64,000 nt of DNA from contig NZ_CP150481.1 of the NCBI RefSeq assembly GCF_047922965.1, positions 2,294,001 through 2,358,000 of the forward strand. Reading direction: 5' to 3'. The translations under genes were made by a program, and so were the position numbers. The notes below the pieces were generated by a model. It did no database searches, had not been told where the DNA came from, and saw only the letters and a program-made list of their open reading frames with translations. Positions 9,499 through 17,601 of the stretch are shown here, one piece after another; the first letter of the stretch is position 1; every line of letters starts with the position of its first letter. The stretch comes from Neptunicella plasticusilytica (GTDB lineage Bacteria > Pseudomonadota > Gammaproteobacteria > Enterobacterales > Alteromonadaceae).

Positions 9499-10695
9499 AT
9501 GTCAGACAAAAGTAATATCTCCGATTTTTTTAAACTCGAATCTGCTGGCGGCATTCTGCTTATGCTGGCGGCTTTGCTGGCCATGTTATGTGCCAATACT
9601 CCCTTAAATACCTATTACGAACTGTTTTTATCCACGCCGGTAGCAGTGCAGGTCAGCACGCTGGTGATCGCTAAACCTTTGCTGTTATGGATCAACGATG
9701 GATTAATGGCAGTGTTTTTCTTTTTAGTCGGGCTGGAACTTAAACGAGAACTGATCGAAGGCGAACTGTCTGACAAACGTAATATTATTTTACCCGGCGT
9801 TGGCGCAATAGGCGGTATGGTCGCCCCGGCGCTGATTTATCTTTATTTCAATTATGACGACCCCGTCGCCATCGAAGGTTGGGCGATCCCGGCGGCTACC
9901 GATATCGCCTTCGCGTTGGGAGTCTTGACCTTGCTGGGTTCAAGAGTACCGACCTCCATCAAGATATTTTTAACCTCACTGGCGATTTTTGATGATATTG
10001 GCGCAATTCTGATTATCGCGTTCTTTTATACCGCCAAAATATCGGTAACCTCATTGATTGTCGTGTCTCTGTGTATTCCTGTTCTGGCCCTGTTCAACTA
10101 CCGCAATGTGGAATCCAAAAGTTTATATATTCTGGTCGGGATCATTATGTGGGTTGCGACATTGAAGTCAGGCGTACATGCGACGCTCTCTGGCGTGGTA
10201 CTGGCAATGTTTATTCCGATTAAATCCAAGAATAATCCGGATTATTCACCGTTAAAAAGTATGGAACATGACTTACACTCGGTGGTGGCCTTTTTCATCT
10301 TGCCTGTATTTGCCTTCGCCAATGCCGGGATCAGCTTCACAGGGATGGGCATGGAGCAACTGTTTCACGGTGTTCCATTAGGCATTGCCGCCGGACTATT
10401 TATTGGCAAACAGCTCGGGATTTTCGGTTTATGCTGGCTGGCAATCAAACTAAGACTATCCCAACTGCCACAGGGAATGTCCTGGAGTTCGCTGTACGGC
10501 ACAGCAGCATTATGCGGCATAGGCTTTACGATGAGTTTATTTGTGGGCGGACTTGCCTTTGAGGAGACCGGCGTCAATATTATCTTTGATGAACGGCTGG
10601 GTATAGTGCTGGGCTCGTTACTCTCGGGGATTGTCGGCTTTATCGTACTTAGAGCCTGCCTGAAACCCCAAACCGAAACAAATGAGTATGGCTGA
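9499..10695 (+). CDS. nhaA: Na+/H+ antiporter NhaA
   Basis: A 398-residue polytopic membrane antiporter exchanging Na+ for H+, important for salt and alkaline pH tolerance. Family hallmarks include FFLVGLELKRELIEGELSD, IPAATDIAFALGVLTLLGSRVP, the double aspartate in LTSLAIFDDIGAIL that carries the ions, and GIGFTMSLFVGGLAF. The start is the ATG at 9499 (MSDKSNISDFF), preceded by AGGA 5 bases upstream. An in-frame extension to 9421 adds 26 unrelated residues and is rejected. The 3' end overlaps the pentapeptide-repeat gene by 14 bases. Confidence 0.96.
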   Translation: MSDKSNISDFFKLESAGGILLMLAALLAMLCANTPLNTYYELFLSTPVAVQVSTLVIAKPLLLWINDGLMAVFFFLVGLELKRELIEGELSDKRNIILPGVGAIGGMVAPALIYLYFNYDDPVAIEGWAIPAATDIAFALGVLTLLGSRVPTSIKIFLTSLAIFDDIGAILIIAFFYTAKISVTSLIVVSLCIPVLALFNYRNVESKSLYILVGIIMWVATLKSGVHATLSGVVLAMFIPIKSKNNPDYSPLKSMEHDLHSVVAFFILPVFAFANAGISFTGMGMEQLFHGVPLGIAAGLFIGKQLGIFGLCWLAIKLRLSQLPQGMSWSSLYGTAALCGIGFTMSLFVGGLAFEETGVNIIFDERLGIVLGSLLSGIVGFIVLRACLKPQTETNEYG

Positions 10696-11272
10696 AATAC
10701 TTGGTAAGCAAGATGAATACGTTAATGAGGCCTTTAACGGTTTATCTTGCGTAGCAGATTCATTTGATCATCAACAATTTGATAGCTGCCGTTTCAAATC
10801 CTGTGACTTTAATCACGCAGTGTTCAATACCTGCAGCTTCGTCGACTGTTATTTTAGCCAATGTAATTTGTCATTAGTCAAACTGATCTCATGCAAATTT
10901 AACAATGTGCAGTTTGAACACTGCAAATTGCTTGGTATTGACTGGACGCAGGCAGACTGGTCGGGCTTTGGCGGCGCAGCTGTAGCTTTTGAACACTGTA
11001 TATTAAACAATGCCAGTTTTTTTGGCTTGAATCGTATCGAACACTGTAAAATGCATGACGTCGACTTTCGTGAAGCCAATTTTAAACAGGCAAGTCTGAT
11101 AGGCACGGATTTGTTGAATAGTTTGTTCAACAATACCAATTTATCCAAGGCTGATTTTACTGAGGCGACAAATTATCATATTGATGTATTTAACAATAAC
11201 ATCCGACAGGCAACCTTTAGTCGCGTTGAAGCCCTGCATTTACTGGAAAGTCTGGGGATAAAGCTGGTTTAA
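10682..11272 (+). CDS. Pentapeptide-repeat protein, distantly Qnr-like
   Basis: The 196-residue protein is made largely of pentapeptide repeats with a central Phe/Leu (FDSCRF, CDFNHAVFNTCSF, CNLSLVKL, CKFNNVQFEHCKL, ANFKQASL, ADFTEA), which would fold as a right-handed quadrilateral beta-helix. The C-terminus EALHLLESLGIKLV resembles the short helical end of Qnr-type DNA-gyrase-protecting proteins (LLMERLGI). A real Qnr activity cannot be claimed from sequence reading. It starts inside the nhaA stop region and is probably cotranscribed. Cysteine is unusually frequent in the first half. Confidence 0.85.
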   Translation: MSMAEILGKQDEYVNEAFNGLSCVADSFDHQQFDSCRFKSCDFNHAVFNTCSFVDCYFSQCNLSLVKLISCKFNNVQFEHCKLLGIDWTQADWSGFGGAAVAFEHCILNNASFFGLNRIEHCKMHDVDFREANFKQASLIGTDLLNSLFNNTNLSKADFTEATNYHIDVFNNNIRQATFSRVEALHLLESLGIKLV

Positions 11273-11293
11273 CCTGACTTGGATTAAAGGCAT

Positions 11294-11314
11294 AAAAAAA
11301 GCCTCATAGAGGCT
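11294..11314 (-). terminator. Rho-independent terminator of the tRNA-Asp operon
   Basis: On the minus strand, AGCCTC-TAT-GAGGCT is followed by seven T. It lies 20 bases beyond the CCA end of the last tRNA gene. On the plus strand there is no T run, so it mainly serves the tRNA operon. Confidence 0.85.
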
Positions 11315-11333
11315 CATTTCATTGTCACCAAAT

Positions 11334-11410
11334 TGGCGGAGTGGACGGGACTCGAACCCGCGACCCCCGGCGTGACAGGCCGGTATTCTAACCAACTGAA
11401 CTACCACTCC
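11334..11410 (-). tRNA. tRNA-Asp (GUC), third gene of the tandem array
   Basis: 77 nt including an encoded CCA. The acceptor stem is GGAGTGG/CCACTCC, the anticodon loop is CCTGTCACG with anticodon GUC, and the T arm is GCGGGTTCGAGTCCCGT. It is identical in sequence to the other two copies. Confidence 0.98.
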
Positions 11411-11429
11411 TAAAAGGATACTTTGATGT

Positions 11430-11506
11430 TGGCGGAGTGGACGGGACTCGAACCCGCGACCCCCGGCGTGACAGGCCGGTATTCTAACCAACTGAACTAC
11501 CACTCC
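11430..11506 (-). tRNA. tRNA-Asp (GUC), second gene of the tandem array
   Basis: 77 nt with encoded CCA and anticodon GUC, identical to its neighbours. The spacers on either side (19 and 31 bases) differ in sequence, so only the tRNA body is kept uniform. Confidence 0.98.
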
Positions 11507-11537
11507 AACCCTAATCAAAGTTTTGAGTTATTTGAAT

Positions 11538-11614
11538 TGGCGGAGTGGACGGGACTCGAACCCGCGACCCCCGGCGTGACAGGCCGGTATTCTAACCAAC
11601 TGAACTACCACTCC
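11538..11614 (-). tRNA. tRNA-Asp (GUC), promoter-proximal gene of the array
   Basis: 77 nt with encoded CCA and anticodon GUC. Its 5' end is about 62 bases downstream of the -10 box of the array promoter. Confidence 0.98.
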
Positions 11615-11675
11615 AGTTATTCAAATAAATCATGCAGTTAACTTTGAGACAGGCCCCTAGCCAACTGCGGCGCAG

Positions 11676-11704
11676 ATGATACGGTTTCACCTATAACGAG
11701 TCAA
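11676..11704 (-). promoter_or_regulatory. Sigma70 stable-RNA promoter of the tRNA-Asp operon
   Basis: On the minus strand, a -35 box TTGACT (11699-11704) and a -10 box TATCAT (11676-11681) are separated by exactly 17 bases. They are followed by CTGCGCCGC, a GC-rich discriminator of the kind linked to stringent (ppGpp) control of stable RNA promoters. Confidence 0.8.
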
Positions 11705-11843
11705 CCTATTTTTAGGGCTTTTTTACATTATGACCAAGGATTAACCAGAAATGCAGATTAATTAGACAAAGCCAGTAAAACCAAGGCTTATAGGGATGTT
11801 TTTTGTACAGTTTCAACGGCATGATCGCTGTTGATTTTCTCCG

Positions 11844-13151
11844 CTAGTCCACTTTTGTCGACTGACTATGATCGGTCTTGGCCGGCTTGAAAATAAACCA
11901 CAATACCAACCCGCCAATTAGCAATAAAAATAAATTAATGCCGATAATTAACCAAACCGGCGTTTCATCTTCCTGTTGCGGCATGGGTGTTGGCGTATTT
12001 TGACGCTGTTCACTTGGCACTGTTTGCGGGTTATTGACTTGTGTGCCTGCGGCAGCATCTGGCGTAACCGGTTCTGCCACTTTAAGCTCGGGTTCTTCGA
12101 TTAAGAAACTGTACTCCGGCACATCCAGAATAAAGTTGCGACCATTATAGGTATTACCATACACGGTTATTTTCACCCTGAAAATGCCGTACTCGTAGTG
12201 GGTGATCCGGTGCAAGCGCGCCTGATCGGAGGGATCAGTAATAGAGAAATTCTGCACATCGCCATTGGGAAACCGCACCTTGCCATCAATTAATAAACTG
12301 TTGATATCCACATATTGGCGATCAGCATCAATTTTTAACTCGTGATATCCCCTATTCCCTTCATTTTTGTCCACGCTAATATGAACAGGATTTTCCAGTA
12401 CCAGAATTTTGTCGCCATATTGTTCACGGTTATACAAAGGTGTATTAACTACAAATACCGGGATCCATTCTCCATCACCCACGGTTAAATCGTACTGGCC
12501 GGTAAACACTCCATCACGGGGTCTTTCGTCCATTCCTCTGCCATCATCCTTGAAGGTAGCGATCTCGCCGTCATTGGCACCAAAGTTATCGTAGTTGGGA
12601 TTGTTGGTACTGATAAATTTTATGGATAAATCCACAACATCACGGAATTCCTTAAATTCAATCGGTTCGCCGCCATTGGTCAGTCGACCAGTTTGCTTCA
12701 TGATTTCACCGGAAAACATAATTTCAGGCAAAGGAGGAACATGCAGCTCAATATCCGACATTATCATGACACGACTACCGGGCAAGATTTGGCCCATAGC
12801 TTGCCAGGGTCCGGGAGTTGGATTTTTTAGCTTAATCGCATCGTAATTGGCCGAATAAACCCATTCGGCCACATCCTCGGTCACCCGGGACTGAAACAGT
12901 TTCGAGCCGTCTGGCTTAACCAATACCACAGGAGAACTGCCAAAGGTACGAAAGAACACCATACTGACTTCATCGACTTGATAGTCGATTCGGAAGCGAT
13001 TTTGCAGCAAAGGAATACTATTCTGATACTTGTCGCCCAGCATTGATATGGGATCATTGTCTTCACTGTCCAACTGATTGTCTTGTGGTAATCCCCATGC
13101 GCAAAAATGGCAGGTTAAAAACACCGCGAACAGAAATCGATATCTACCCAT
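11844..13151 (-). CDS. TIGR03503-family exported protein with C-terminal membrane anchor
   Basis: The 435-residue product has an N-terminal signal sequence (MGRYRFLFAVFLTCHFCAWG), a long extracytoplasmic part with beta-sandwich-like segments, a Pro/Gln-rich linker near residue 370-395, and a single C-terminal membrane helix (PVWLIIGINLFLLLIGGLVLWFIF) before a short charged tail. It matches the TIGR03503 family of uncharacterised Alteromonadales/Vibrionales proteins as I know it. VWA-like features such as GRGMDERPRDGVFTG are only suggestive. The ATG at 13151 is preferred to that at 13184 because it places the signal peptide at the N-terminus and avoids overlap with dnaQ. Confidence 0.7.
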   Translation of the reverse strand: MGRYRFLFAVFLTCHFCAWGLPQDNQLDSEDNDPISMLGDKYQNSIPLLQNRFRIDYQVDEVSMVFFRTFGSSPVVLVKPDGSKLFQSRVTEDVAEWVYSANYDAIKLKNPTPGPWQAMGQILPGSRVMIMSDIELHVPPLPEIMFSGEIMKQTGRLTNGGEPIEFKEFRDVVDLSIKFISTNNPNYDNFGANDGEIATFKDDGRGMDERPRDGVFTGQYDLTVGDGEWIPVFVVNTPLYNREQYGDKILVLENPVHISVDKNEGNRGYHELKIDADRQYVDINSLLIDGKVRFPNGDVQNFSITDPSDQARLHRITHYEYGIFRVKITVYGNTYNGRNFILDVPEYSFLIEEPELKVAEPVTPDAAAGTQVNNPQTVPSEQRQNTPTPMPQQEDETPVWLIIGINLFLLLIGGLVLWFIFKPAKTDHSQSTKVD

Positions 13152-13165
13152 AAAATCTACCGGCC

Positions 13166-13870
13166 TTATTGTCTCCACAGGCAAGCGCCGCCTTTTTCAA
13201 CTAAATCAAGGCGTTGCTCATGTTGTTCTAGTTCATCGGCTGTAGCTTGTACAATCTTTAACGGTTTTCGATCCGCAGACAAACGGCGAATTGTTTCACC
13301 CTGCTGGTGTTGGGACTCGGCTGATTTACCGGATAAATTCAACGCAGTCTGGCCACCGGTCATCAACAAATACACGTCGGCCAGAATTTCCGCATCCAGC
13401 AAGGCGCCGTGTAACTGACGATGCGAATTATCGATGCCATAACGTTTACACAGCGCATCCAGATTATTCTTCTGTCCCGGGTGCATTTGCCGGGCCAGCG
13501 CCAAACTATCCAGAACAGTACAAATTTCGCTGGTCTTTTTAATCGATAGACCACGAATTAAACCAAATTCGTGATCCATAAAGCCGATATCAAAAGCAGC
13601 ATTGTGGATCACCAATTCAGCACCTTTGATAAAACTAATAAAATCTTCGGCAATATCTTTAAATACCGGTTCACCAGCCAGTTGTTCATTGGTTATCCCG
13701 TGCACCGCAATCGCTTCCGCTTCGATAATTCGCTGCGGATTAATATAGACATGGAAGTGATTGCCAGTCAGGCGGCGGTTAATCAACTCCACACAGCCTA
13801 CTTCGATAATCCGGTGCCCCTGCTTTGGGTCAATACCTGTTGTTTCTGTATCCAGTACGATTTGACGCAT
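13166..13870 (-). CDS. dnaQ: DNA polymerase III epsilon subunit (proofreading exonuclease)
   Basis: A 234-residue DEDDh 3'-5' exonuclease. Asp7 and Glu9 are in VLDTETTG, a further Asp in NAAFDIGFMD, and the His/Asp pair in HGALLDAEIL. The C-terminal ~50 residues hold the alpha-subunit binding tail with a Gln-rich linker. It removes misincorporated nucleotides within the Pol III core. It is divergent from rnhA across about 160 bp, the same dnaQ/rnhA divergence seen in E. coli. Confidence 0.96.
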   Translation of the reverse strand: MRQIVLDTETTGIDPKQGHRIIEVGCVELINRRLTGNHFHVYINPQRIIEAEAIAVHGITNEQLAGEPVFKDIAEDFISFIKGAELVIHNAAFDIGFMDHEFGLIRGLSIKKTSEICTVLDSLALARQMHPGQKNNLDALCKRYGIDNSHRQLHGALLDAEILADVYLLMTGGQTALNLSGKSAESQHQQGETIRRLSADRKPLKIVQATADELEQHEQRLDLVEKGGACLWRQ

Positions 13871-14029
13871 GCTTTTAAACTGTCTTATTCAATGATGTCC
13901 GCATTATACCCAAGCCAAATCAAGATGCGAGAGAAGCCTTGGCCTATTGAGCCAGGATACGGACTGCATCGCAAGCTGGTTTCGTTATATACTCCGTCGC
14001 TATAACAACAACAGGATAAAAGGGCAAAG

Positions 14030-14497
14030 ATGAAGCACGTAGAAATTTATACCGATGGTTCCTGTCTGGGTAACCCCGGCCCCGGAGGTTATGCCGCAGT
14101 ATTAATTTTCGGTCAACATCGTAAAGAGCTGAGCCAGGGTTATCAGTTGACCACCAACAACCGCATGGAGTTATTGGCAGCAGTAGAAGGTCTGGCGACA
14201 CTCAGTGAATCTTGTACAGTGGATTTAACTACCGATAGTCAGTATGTTCGTCAAGGCATTAGCCAGTGGATCCATAACTGGCGCAAAAATGGCTGGCGCA
14301 CCGCCGATAAAAAACCGGTAAAAAATGTCGATTTATGGAAACGACTTGATGAGGCAAGCCACAAACATCAGGTTAAGTGGCATTGGGTAAAAGGTCATTC
14401 CGGCCATCCGGAAAACGAACGCTGTGATGAACTGGCGCGCAGTGCCGCCGAGGGCAACAACCTGCTCGAAGATAAAGGCTTTATCGCTACCAACTAA
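14030..14497 (+). CDS. rnhA: Ribonuclease HI
   Basis: 155 residues, matching E. coli RNase HI in length. The four catalytic acidic residues are Asp9 (YTDGSCLGNPGPGG), Glu47 (NNRMELLAA), Asp69 (TTDSQYV) and Asp133 (ENERCDELA). It cleaves the RNA strand of RNA-DNA hybrids (R-loops, primers). The 3' end overlaps the convergent quinone oxidoreductase gene by 11 bases. Confidence 0.97.
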   Translation: MKHVEIYTDGSCLGNPGPGGYAAVLIFGQHRKELSQGYQLTTNNRMELLAAVEGLATLSESCTVDLTTDSQYVRQGISQWIHNWRKNGWRTADKKPVKNVDLWKRLDEASHKHQVKWHWVKGHSGHPENERCDELARSAAEGNNLLEDKGFIATN

Positions 14498-15461
14498 CCA
14501 CCAATTTGCCAATATTGCTATTGCCGGCCAATATTTGATGGGTGTGTTCGATCTGACTGCTATCAAACACCTGTTGAATATTGGCTAACAACTGATTGCG
14601 TTTTAGTAAATCACCGAATCGATGGTTGAACAACTGCACCAGTTGCGCCTTATAATCATCTGAACGATTTCGCAGAGTAGACCCTTGTAATTTAACGCGT
14701 TTACCCAGCAATAATGCAATATCCAGTTGTTCGGCATAACGTCCGCCTAACATTGCCAATTGGACAATTGTTCCATCCAAGCTAATAGCCTTGAGATTGC
14801 GATTTAAGTATGTGGCTCCTACCACATCGATAATCGCATCGACGGCTGTCCATTGTTGACGGATCACCTCTACAAAATCTTCCTTATGATAGTTAATCAG
14901 TAAGTCGGCGCCATTAGCATGACACGCAGCGAGCTTTTCATTACTGCTGCTGGTCACCGCCACCAGACAATCAGCATGTTTGGCCAACTGGGTAGCGGCC
15001 AACCCAACTCCGCTGGCACCCGCGTGGATTAAGACTTTCTGTTGTGCTTGTAGCTGGCACAGCTCGAACAGTGATTGATAAGCGGTTAGAAACACCTCTG
15101 CCATTCCCGCAGCTTGTGCCATTGTCATCTGCTCCGGGATTGCCAACAAATGTCGATAATCAACCACTGCATATTCGGCATAACCGCCACCCGACGTCAG
15201 ACAAAAAACCTTATCGCCGATGTTCCAGCCCTTCACTTTCGCGCCAACTTCAATAATTTTTCCTGCAATCTCAAGACCTAATATAGTGCTATGCTCGGGC
15301 GGAGGCGGGTATTTTCCCTCGGCTTGCAAAACATCTGCCCGGTTGATCCCGAACGCGAATACCTGAACAAGTACTTGGTTGGCGTCGGGAACTGGCTCCT
15401 TCATCTGTGCCATTTGCAACTGATAGCCTTGCTTATCAGTTTGATGTTGAATAAATCGCAT
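14487..15461 (-). CDS. NAD(P)H quinone oxidoreductase, zinc-independent MDR (PIG3-like)
   Basis: 324 residues of the medium-chain dehydrogenase/reductase fold. The N-terminal GroES-like part contains VFAFGINRADVLQAEGKYPPPP and GLEIAGKIIEVG, followed by the Rossmann nucleotide-binding motif HAGASGVGLAATQLAK. No zinc-ligand cysteines are present, as in QOR/PIG3 proteins that reduce quinones with NADPH. The ATG at 15461 is chosen because GAGG precedes it, and it is 1 base past the acylphosphatase stop; the TTG extension at 15482 is unlikely. Substrate is unknown. Confidence 0.85.
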   Translation of the reverse strand: MRFIQHQTDKQGYQLQMAQMKEPVPDANQVLVQVFAFGINRADVLQAEGKYPPPPEHSTILGLEIAGKIIEVGAKVKGWNIGDKVFCLTSGGGYAEYAVVDYRHLLAIPEQMTMAQAAGMAEVFLTAYQSLFELCQLQAQQKVLIHAGASGVGLAATQLAKHADCLVAVTSSSNEKLAACHANGADLLINYHKEDFVEVIRQQWTAVDAIIDVVGATYLNRNLKAISLDGTIVQLAMLGGRYAEQLDIALLLGKRVKLQGSTLRNRSDDYKAQLVQLFNHRFGDLLKRNQLLANIQQVFDSSQIEHTHQILAGNSNIGKLVVSW

Positions 15462-15462
15462 C

Positions 15463-15735
15463 TCACTGCACCTCAAATCCACTTAAATTAAGGGCCTCAC
15501 AGGGTTGATAAATAACCTGTTCAACTATTGCCGCTGACGGCCCTATTTTCAGCCATTGCTGCATTTGGGTAATGGCTTGTGGCGCACCTTCCAACCACAC
15601 TTCCACCCGCCCGTCAGACAAATTTTTGGCGTAGCCGTTAAGACCTAGCGCCTTGGCTTGCTGTTTGGCACTGGCGCGATAAAAAACACCTTGTACCCGG
15701 CCAGATACAAAAGCTTTTATGCAAGAATGATTCAT
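15463..15735 (-). CDS. acyP: Acylphosphatase
   Basis: A 90-residue protein of the usual acylphosphatase size. The catalytic loop is VSGRVQGVFYRASAKQQAKALGL, with the active-site Arg in GVFYR, and the catalytic Asn is in NGYAKNLSDGRVEVWLEG. It hydrolyses acyl-phosphate bonds. It is the first gene of a two-gene unit with the quinone oxidoreductase and is divergent from rlmI. Confidence 0.93.
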   Translation of the reverse strand: MNHSCIKAFVSGRVQGVFYRASAKQQAKALGLNGYAKNLSDGRVEVWLEGAPQAITQMQQWLKIGPSAAIVEQVIYQPCEALNLSGFEVQ

Positions 15736-15779
15736 TTGGTATAGGATCCTGTTTTTCCTCTACTTCAGTTGACCATGCT

Positions 15780-16967
15780 ATGTCATCCAGCGTTATTTTG
15801 CAGCCCGAGCGTGAAAAATCACTGCTCAGAAAACATCCCTGGGTCTTTTCCCGTGCCATTCGTGAAACTCAGGGCAAACTTCGTAGCGGTGATACTGTCG
15901 ATGTTTATAGCGATGCAAAGCAGTGGTTGGGTCGTGGCGCCTGGTCACCGGAATCGCAAATTCAGGTACGCATCTGGACATGGGATCAAGATGAAGTCAT
16001 CGACAATGGCTTTTTCCTGCGCCGTATTGAACGAGCGTTAGCTGGTCGCCAGTTATTGATTGACCAGCACCAACTAAGCGGGTTTAGACTGGTTGCATCC
16101 GAATCAGACGGATTACCGGGTATAACGATCGATTATTATAATGGCGTACTGGTATGCCAACTACTTACCGCTGGTGCAGAAAAACATCGCAGTAAAATAG
16201 TCTGGGCACTACAAAAATGTTTTCCCGATGCCAGTATCTACGAACGTTCCGATGTGGCGGTACGTGAAAAGGAAGGTTTGCAACAAGTCACTCAGGCTTT
16301 GCATGGTGACGTACCTGATGAGGTGACGATCAGTGAAAATGGCGTCAATATTCTGGTCGATATAAAACAGGGTCATAAAACCGGCTTTTATCTCGATCAG
16401 CGCGATAATCGCGCCATTGCCGCCGGTTATGCTAAAGGTAAAGACATCCTGAACTGTTTCAGCTATACCGGCACTTTTGGCAGTTATTGCCTGGCCGCTG
16501 GCGCCAGACATATTACCCATCTGGACGTCTCTGATCTGGCTTTAAACACTGCCAGACGCAACACCGAAATCAACCAGCTGGATACCAGTCAATGTGATTT
16601 TATTAATAAAGACGTATTTGAAGCATTGCGTGAATACCGTGACCAAGGCCGCTATTTTGATATGATAGTGCTCGATCCTCCCAAGTTTGTCGACAGCAAA
16701 GCCAGTCTTAATCGGGCCTGCCGCGGCTATAAAGATATCAATATGCTGGCTATGCAAATTTTAAAACCTGACGGGATTTTGCTGACATTTAGCTGCTCGG
16801 GATTGATGACCACCGACTTGTTTAACAAGGTGGTAGCCGATGCGGCTTTGGACGCAGGACGAGAGGTTCAATATATCCAGCGCATGACTCAAGCCGCCGA
16901 TCATCCAATCAGCTCCGCCTTTCCGGAAGGATTTTACCTGAAAGGTATGGTGTGCCGGGTGTTATGA
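15780..16967 (+). CDS. rlmI: 23S rRNA m5C1962 methyltransferase RlmI
   Basis: A 395-residue SAM-dependent methyltransferase with an N-terminal PUA domain (about residues 1-80). The central segment holds YDVAVREKEGL-like features, and the Rossmann methyltransferase domain shows DILNCFSYTGTFGSYCLAAGA, DLALNTARRNTEINQL and the motif LDPPKF. The Cys in FSCSGLM fits the RlmI/YccW active site. It modifies cytosine 1962 in 23S rRNA. The acylphosphatase gene lies upstream in opposite orientation, as yccX does beside rlmI in E. coli. Confidence 0.93.
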   Translation: MSSSVILQPEREKSLLRKHPWVFSRAIRETQGKLRSGDTVDVYSDAKQWLGRGAWSPESQIQVRIWTWDQDEVIDNGFFLRRIERALAGRQLLIDQHQLSGFRLVASESDGLPGITIDYYNGVLVCQLLTAGAEKHRSKIVWALQKCFPDASIYERSDVAVREKEGLQQVTQALHGDVPDEVTISENGVNILVDIKQGHKTGFYLDQRDNRAIAAGYAKGKDILNCFSYTGTFGSYCLAAGARHITHLDVSDLALNTARRNTEINQLDTSQCDFINKDVFEALREYRDQGRYFDMIVLDPPKFVDSKASLNRACRGYKDINMLAMQILKPDGILLTFSCSGLMTTDLFNKVVADAALDAGREVQYIQRMTQAADHPISSAFPEGFYLKGMVCRVL

Positions 16968-17010
16968 TACATACAACCAAGAGTAACGGGCTTAAAGTCG
17001 CGAGCTAAAT

Positions 17011-17130
17011 GACTGGCACCCCGCTAACAACATGCGGGGATGACAAATTAAAAGCAGGATCATGCTGTGTATCAGGGGGGCAATAACTATTCGACCTGCA
17101 CCTTCCACGAGCTCAGGATGCCCGGACTTG
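17011..17130. repeat. Eroded dispersed repeat (CCTTCGACAAGCTCAGG-type plus GC hairpin)
   Basis: The 266-base gap between rlmI and the PilZ gene has no gene. It holds a short hairpin (CCCCGC / GCGGGG at 17019-17024 and 17034-17039) and, at 17101-17120, CCTTCCACGAGCTCAGGATG. That differs at two positions from a dispersed repeat common in proteobacteria (CCTTCGACAAGCTCAGG...). Its translation on the other strand gives the familiar spurious peptide GHPELVEG. Likely an old repeat remnant. Confidence 0.45.
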
Positions 17131-17233
17131 AGGTAGTCAATAGTCTTAGAATGGCAGGGGTTTATTTTTGCTCGTAACCCGAAGCTCGCCACTCGCAGCT
17201 ATATTATGTGGAATATCGATATTTCGAGACCAA

Positions 17234-17533
17234 CTACTTCATTTCAACAATTTCGACACCGACAACAAAACTGTCCTGGGTTTGTTCTTCACACCGCACC
17301 ACTTTGCTATCAGCTATTAACGAAGGAATTTGGCTGCTGGTTGATTCTATCGAGACCTGTACTTTAGTACCCAGTTCAATCGGCTCATCAACTTCAAAGG
17401 ACATACCTGTAGCACTGATATCATGGCATACCGCCGATATGGTACGACTGGATTGTTCATCATTAATGGTGAGCTCACACCCTGAATTGACCATCATGCG
17501 AAAAAAATTTCGTTTGTCATCGTACCCTAGCAT
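17234..17533 (-). CDS. Single-domain PilZ protein (c-di-GMP binding)
   Basis: The 99-residue protein is a lone PilZ domain. Both c-di-GMP contacts are present: RxxxR as RNFFR near residue 8, and DxSxxG as DISATG near residue 38. Such proteins transmit the c-di-GMP signal to motility, adhesion or polysaccharide systems by protein contact; the partner here is unknown. The ATG at 17533 is chosen for its AGGAG Shine-Dalgarno sequence; the upstream TTG at 17563 has none. It lies alone, between the repeat-containing gap and hrpA. Confidence 0.88.
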   Translation of the reverse strand: MLGYDDKRNFFRMMVNSGCELTINDEQSSRTISAVCHDISATGMSFEVDEPIELGTKVQVSIESTSSQIPSLIADSKVVRCEEQTQDSFVVGVEIVEMK

Positions 17534-17601
17534 GTTGTCTTCTCCTTCGTTTAATACTACCAATACAAGGTTATATTAACCTTAGTTCACAAAGTCAACG
17601 G

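Noticed and set aside
11240..11641. ORFs crossing the tRNA-Asp array on both strands (repeated peptide segments)
   Set aside because: They are translations of the tandem tRNA genes; the repetition comes from the tRNA copies.
16992..17192. Minus-strand ORF with the peptide GHPELVEG
   Set aside because: It is a translated dispersed DNA repeat, a known source of false ORFs, with no Shine-Dalgarno sequence.
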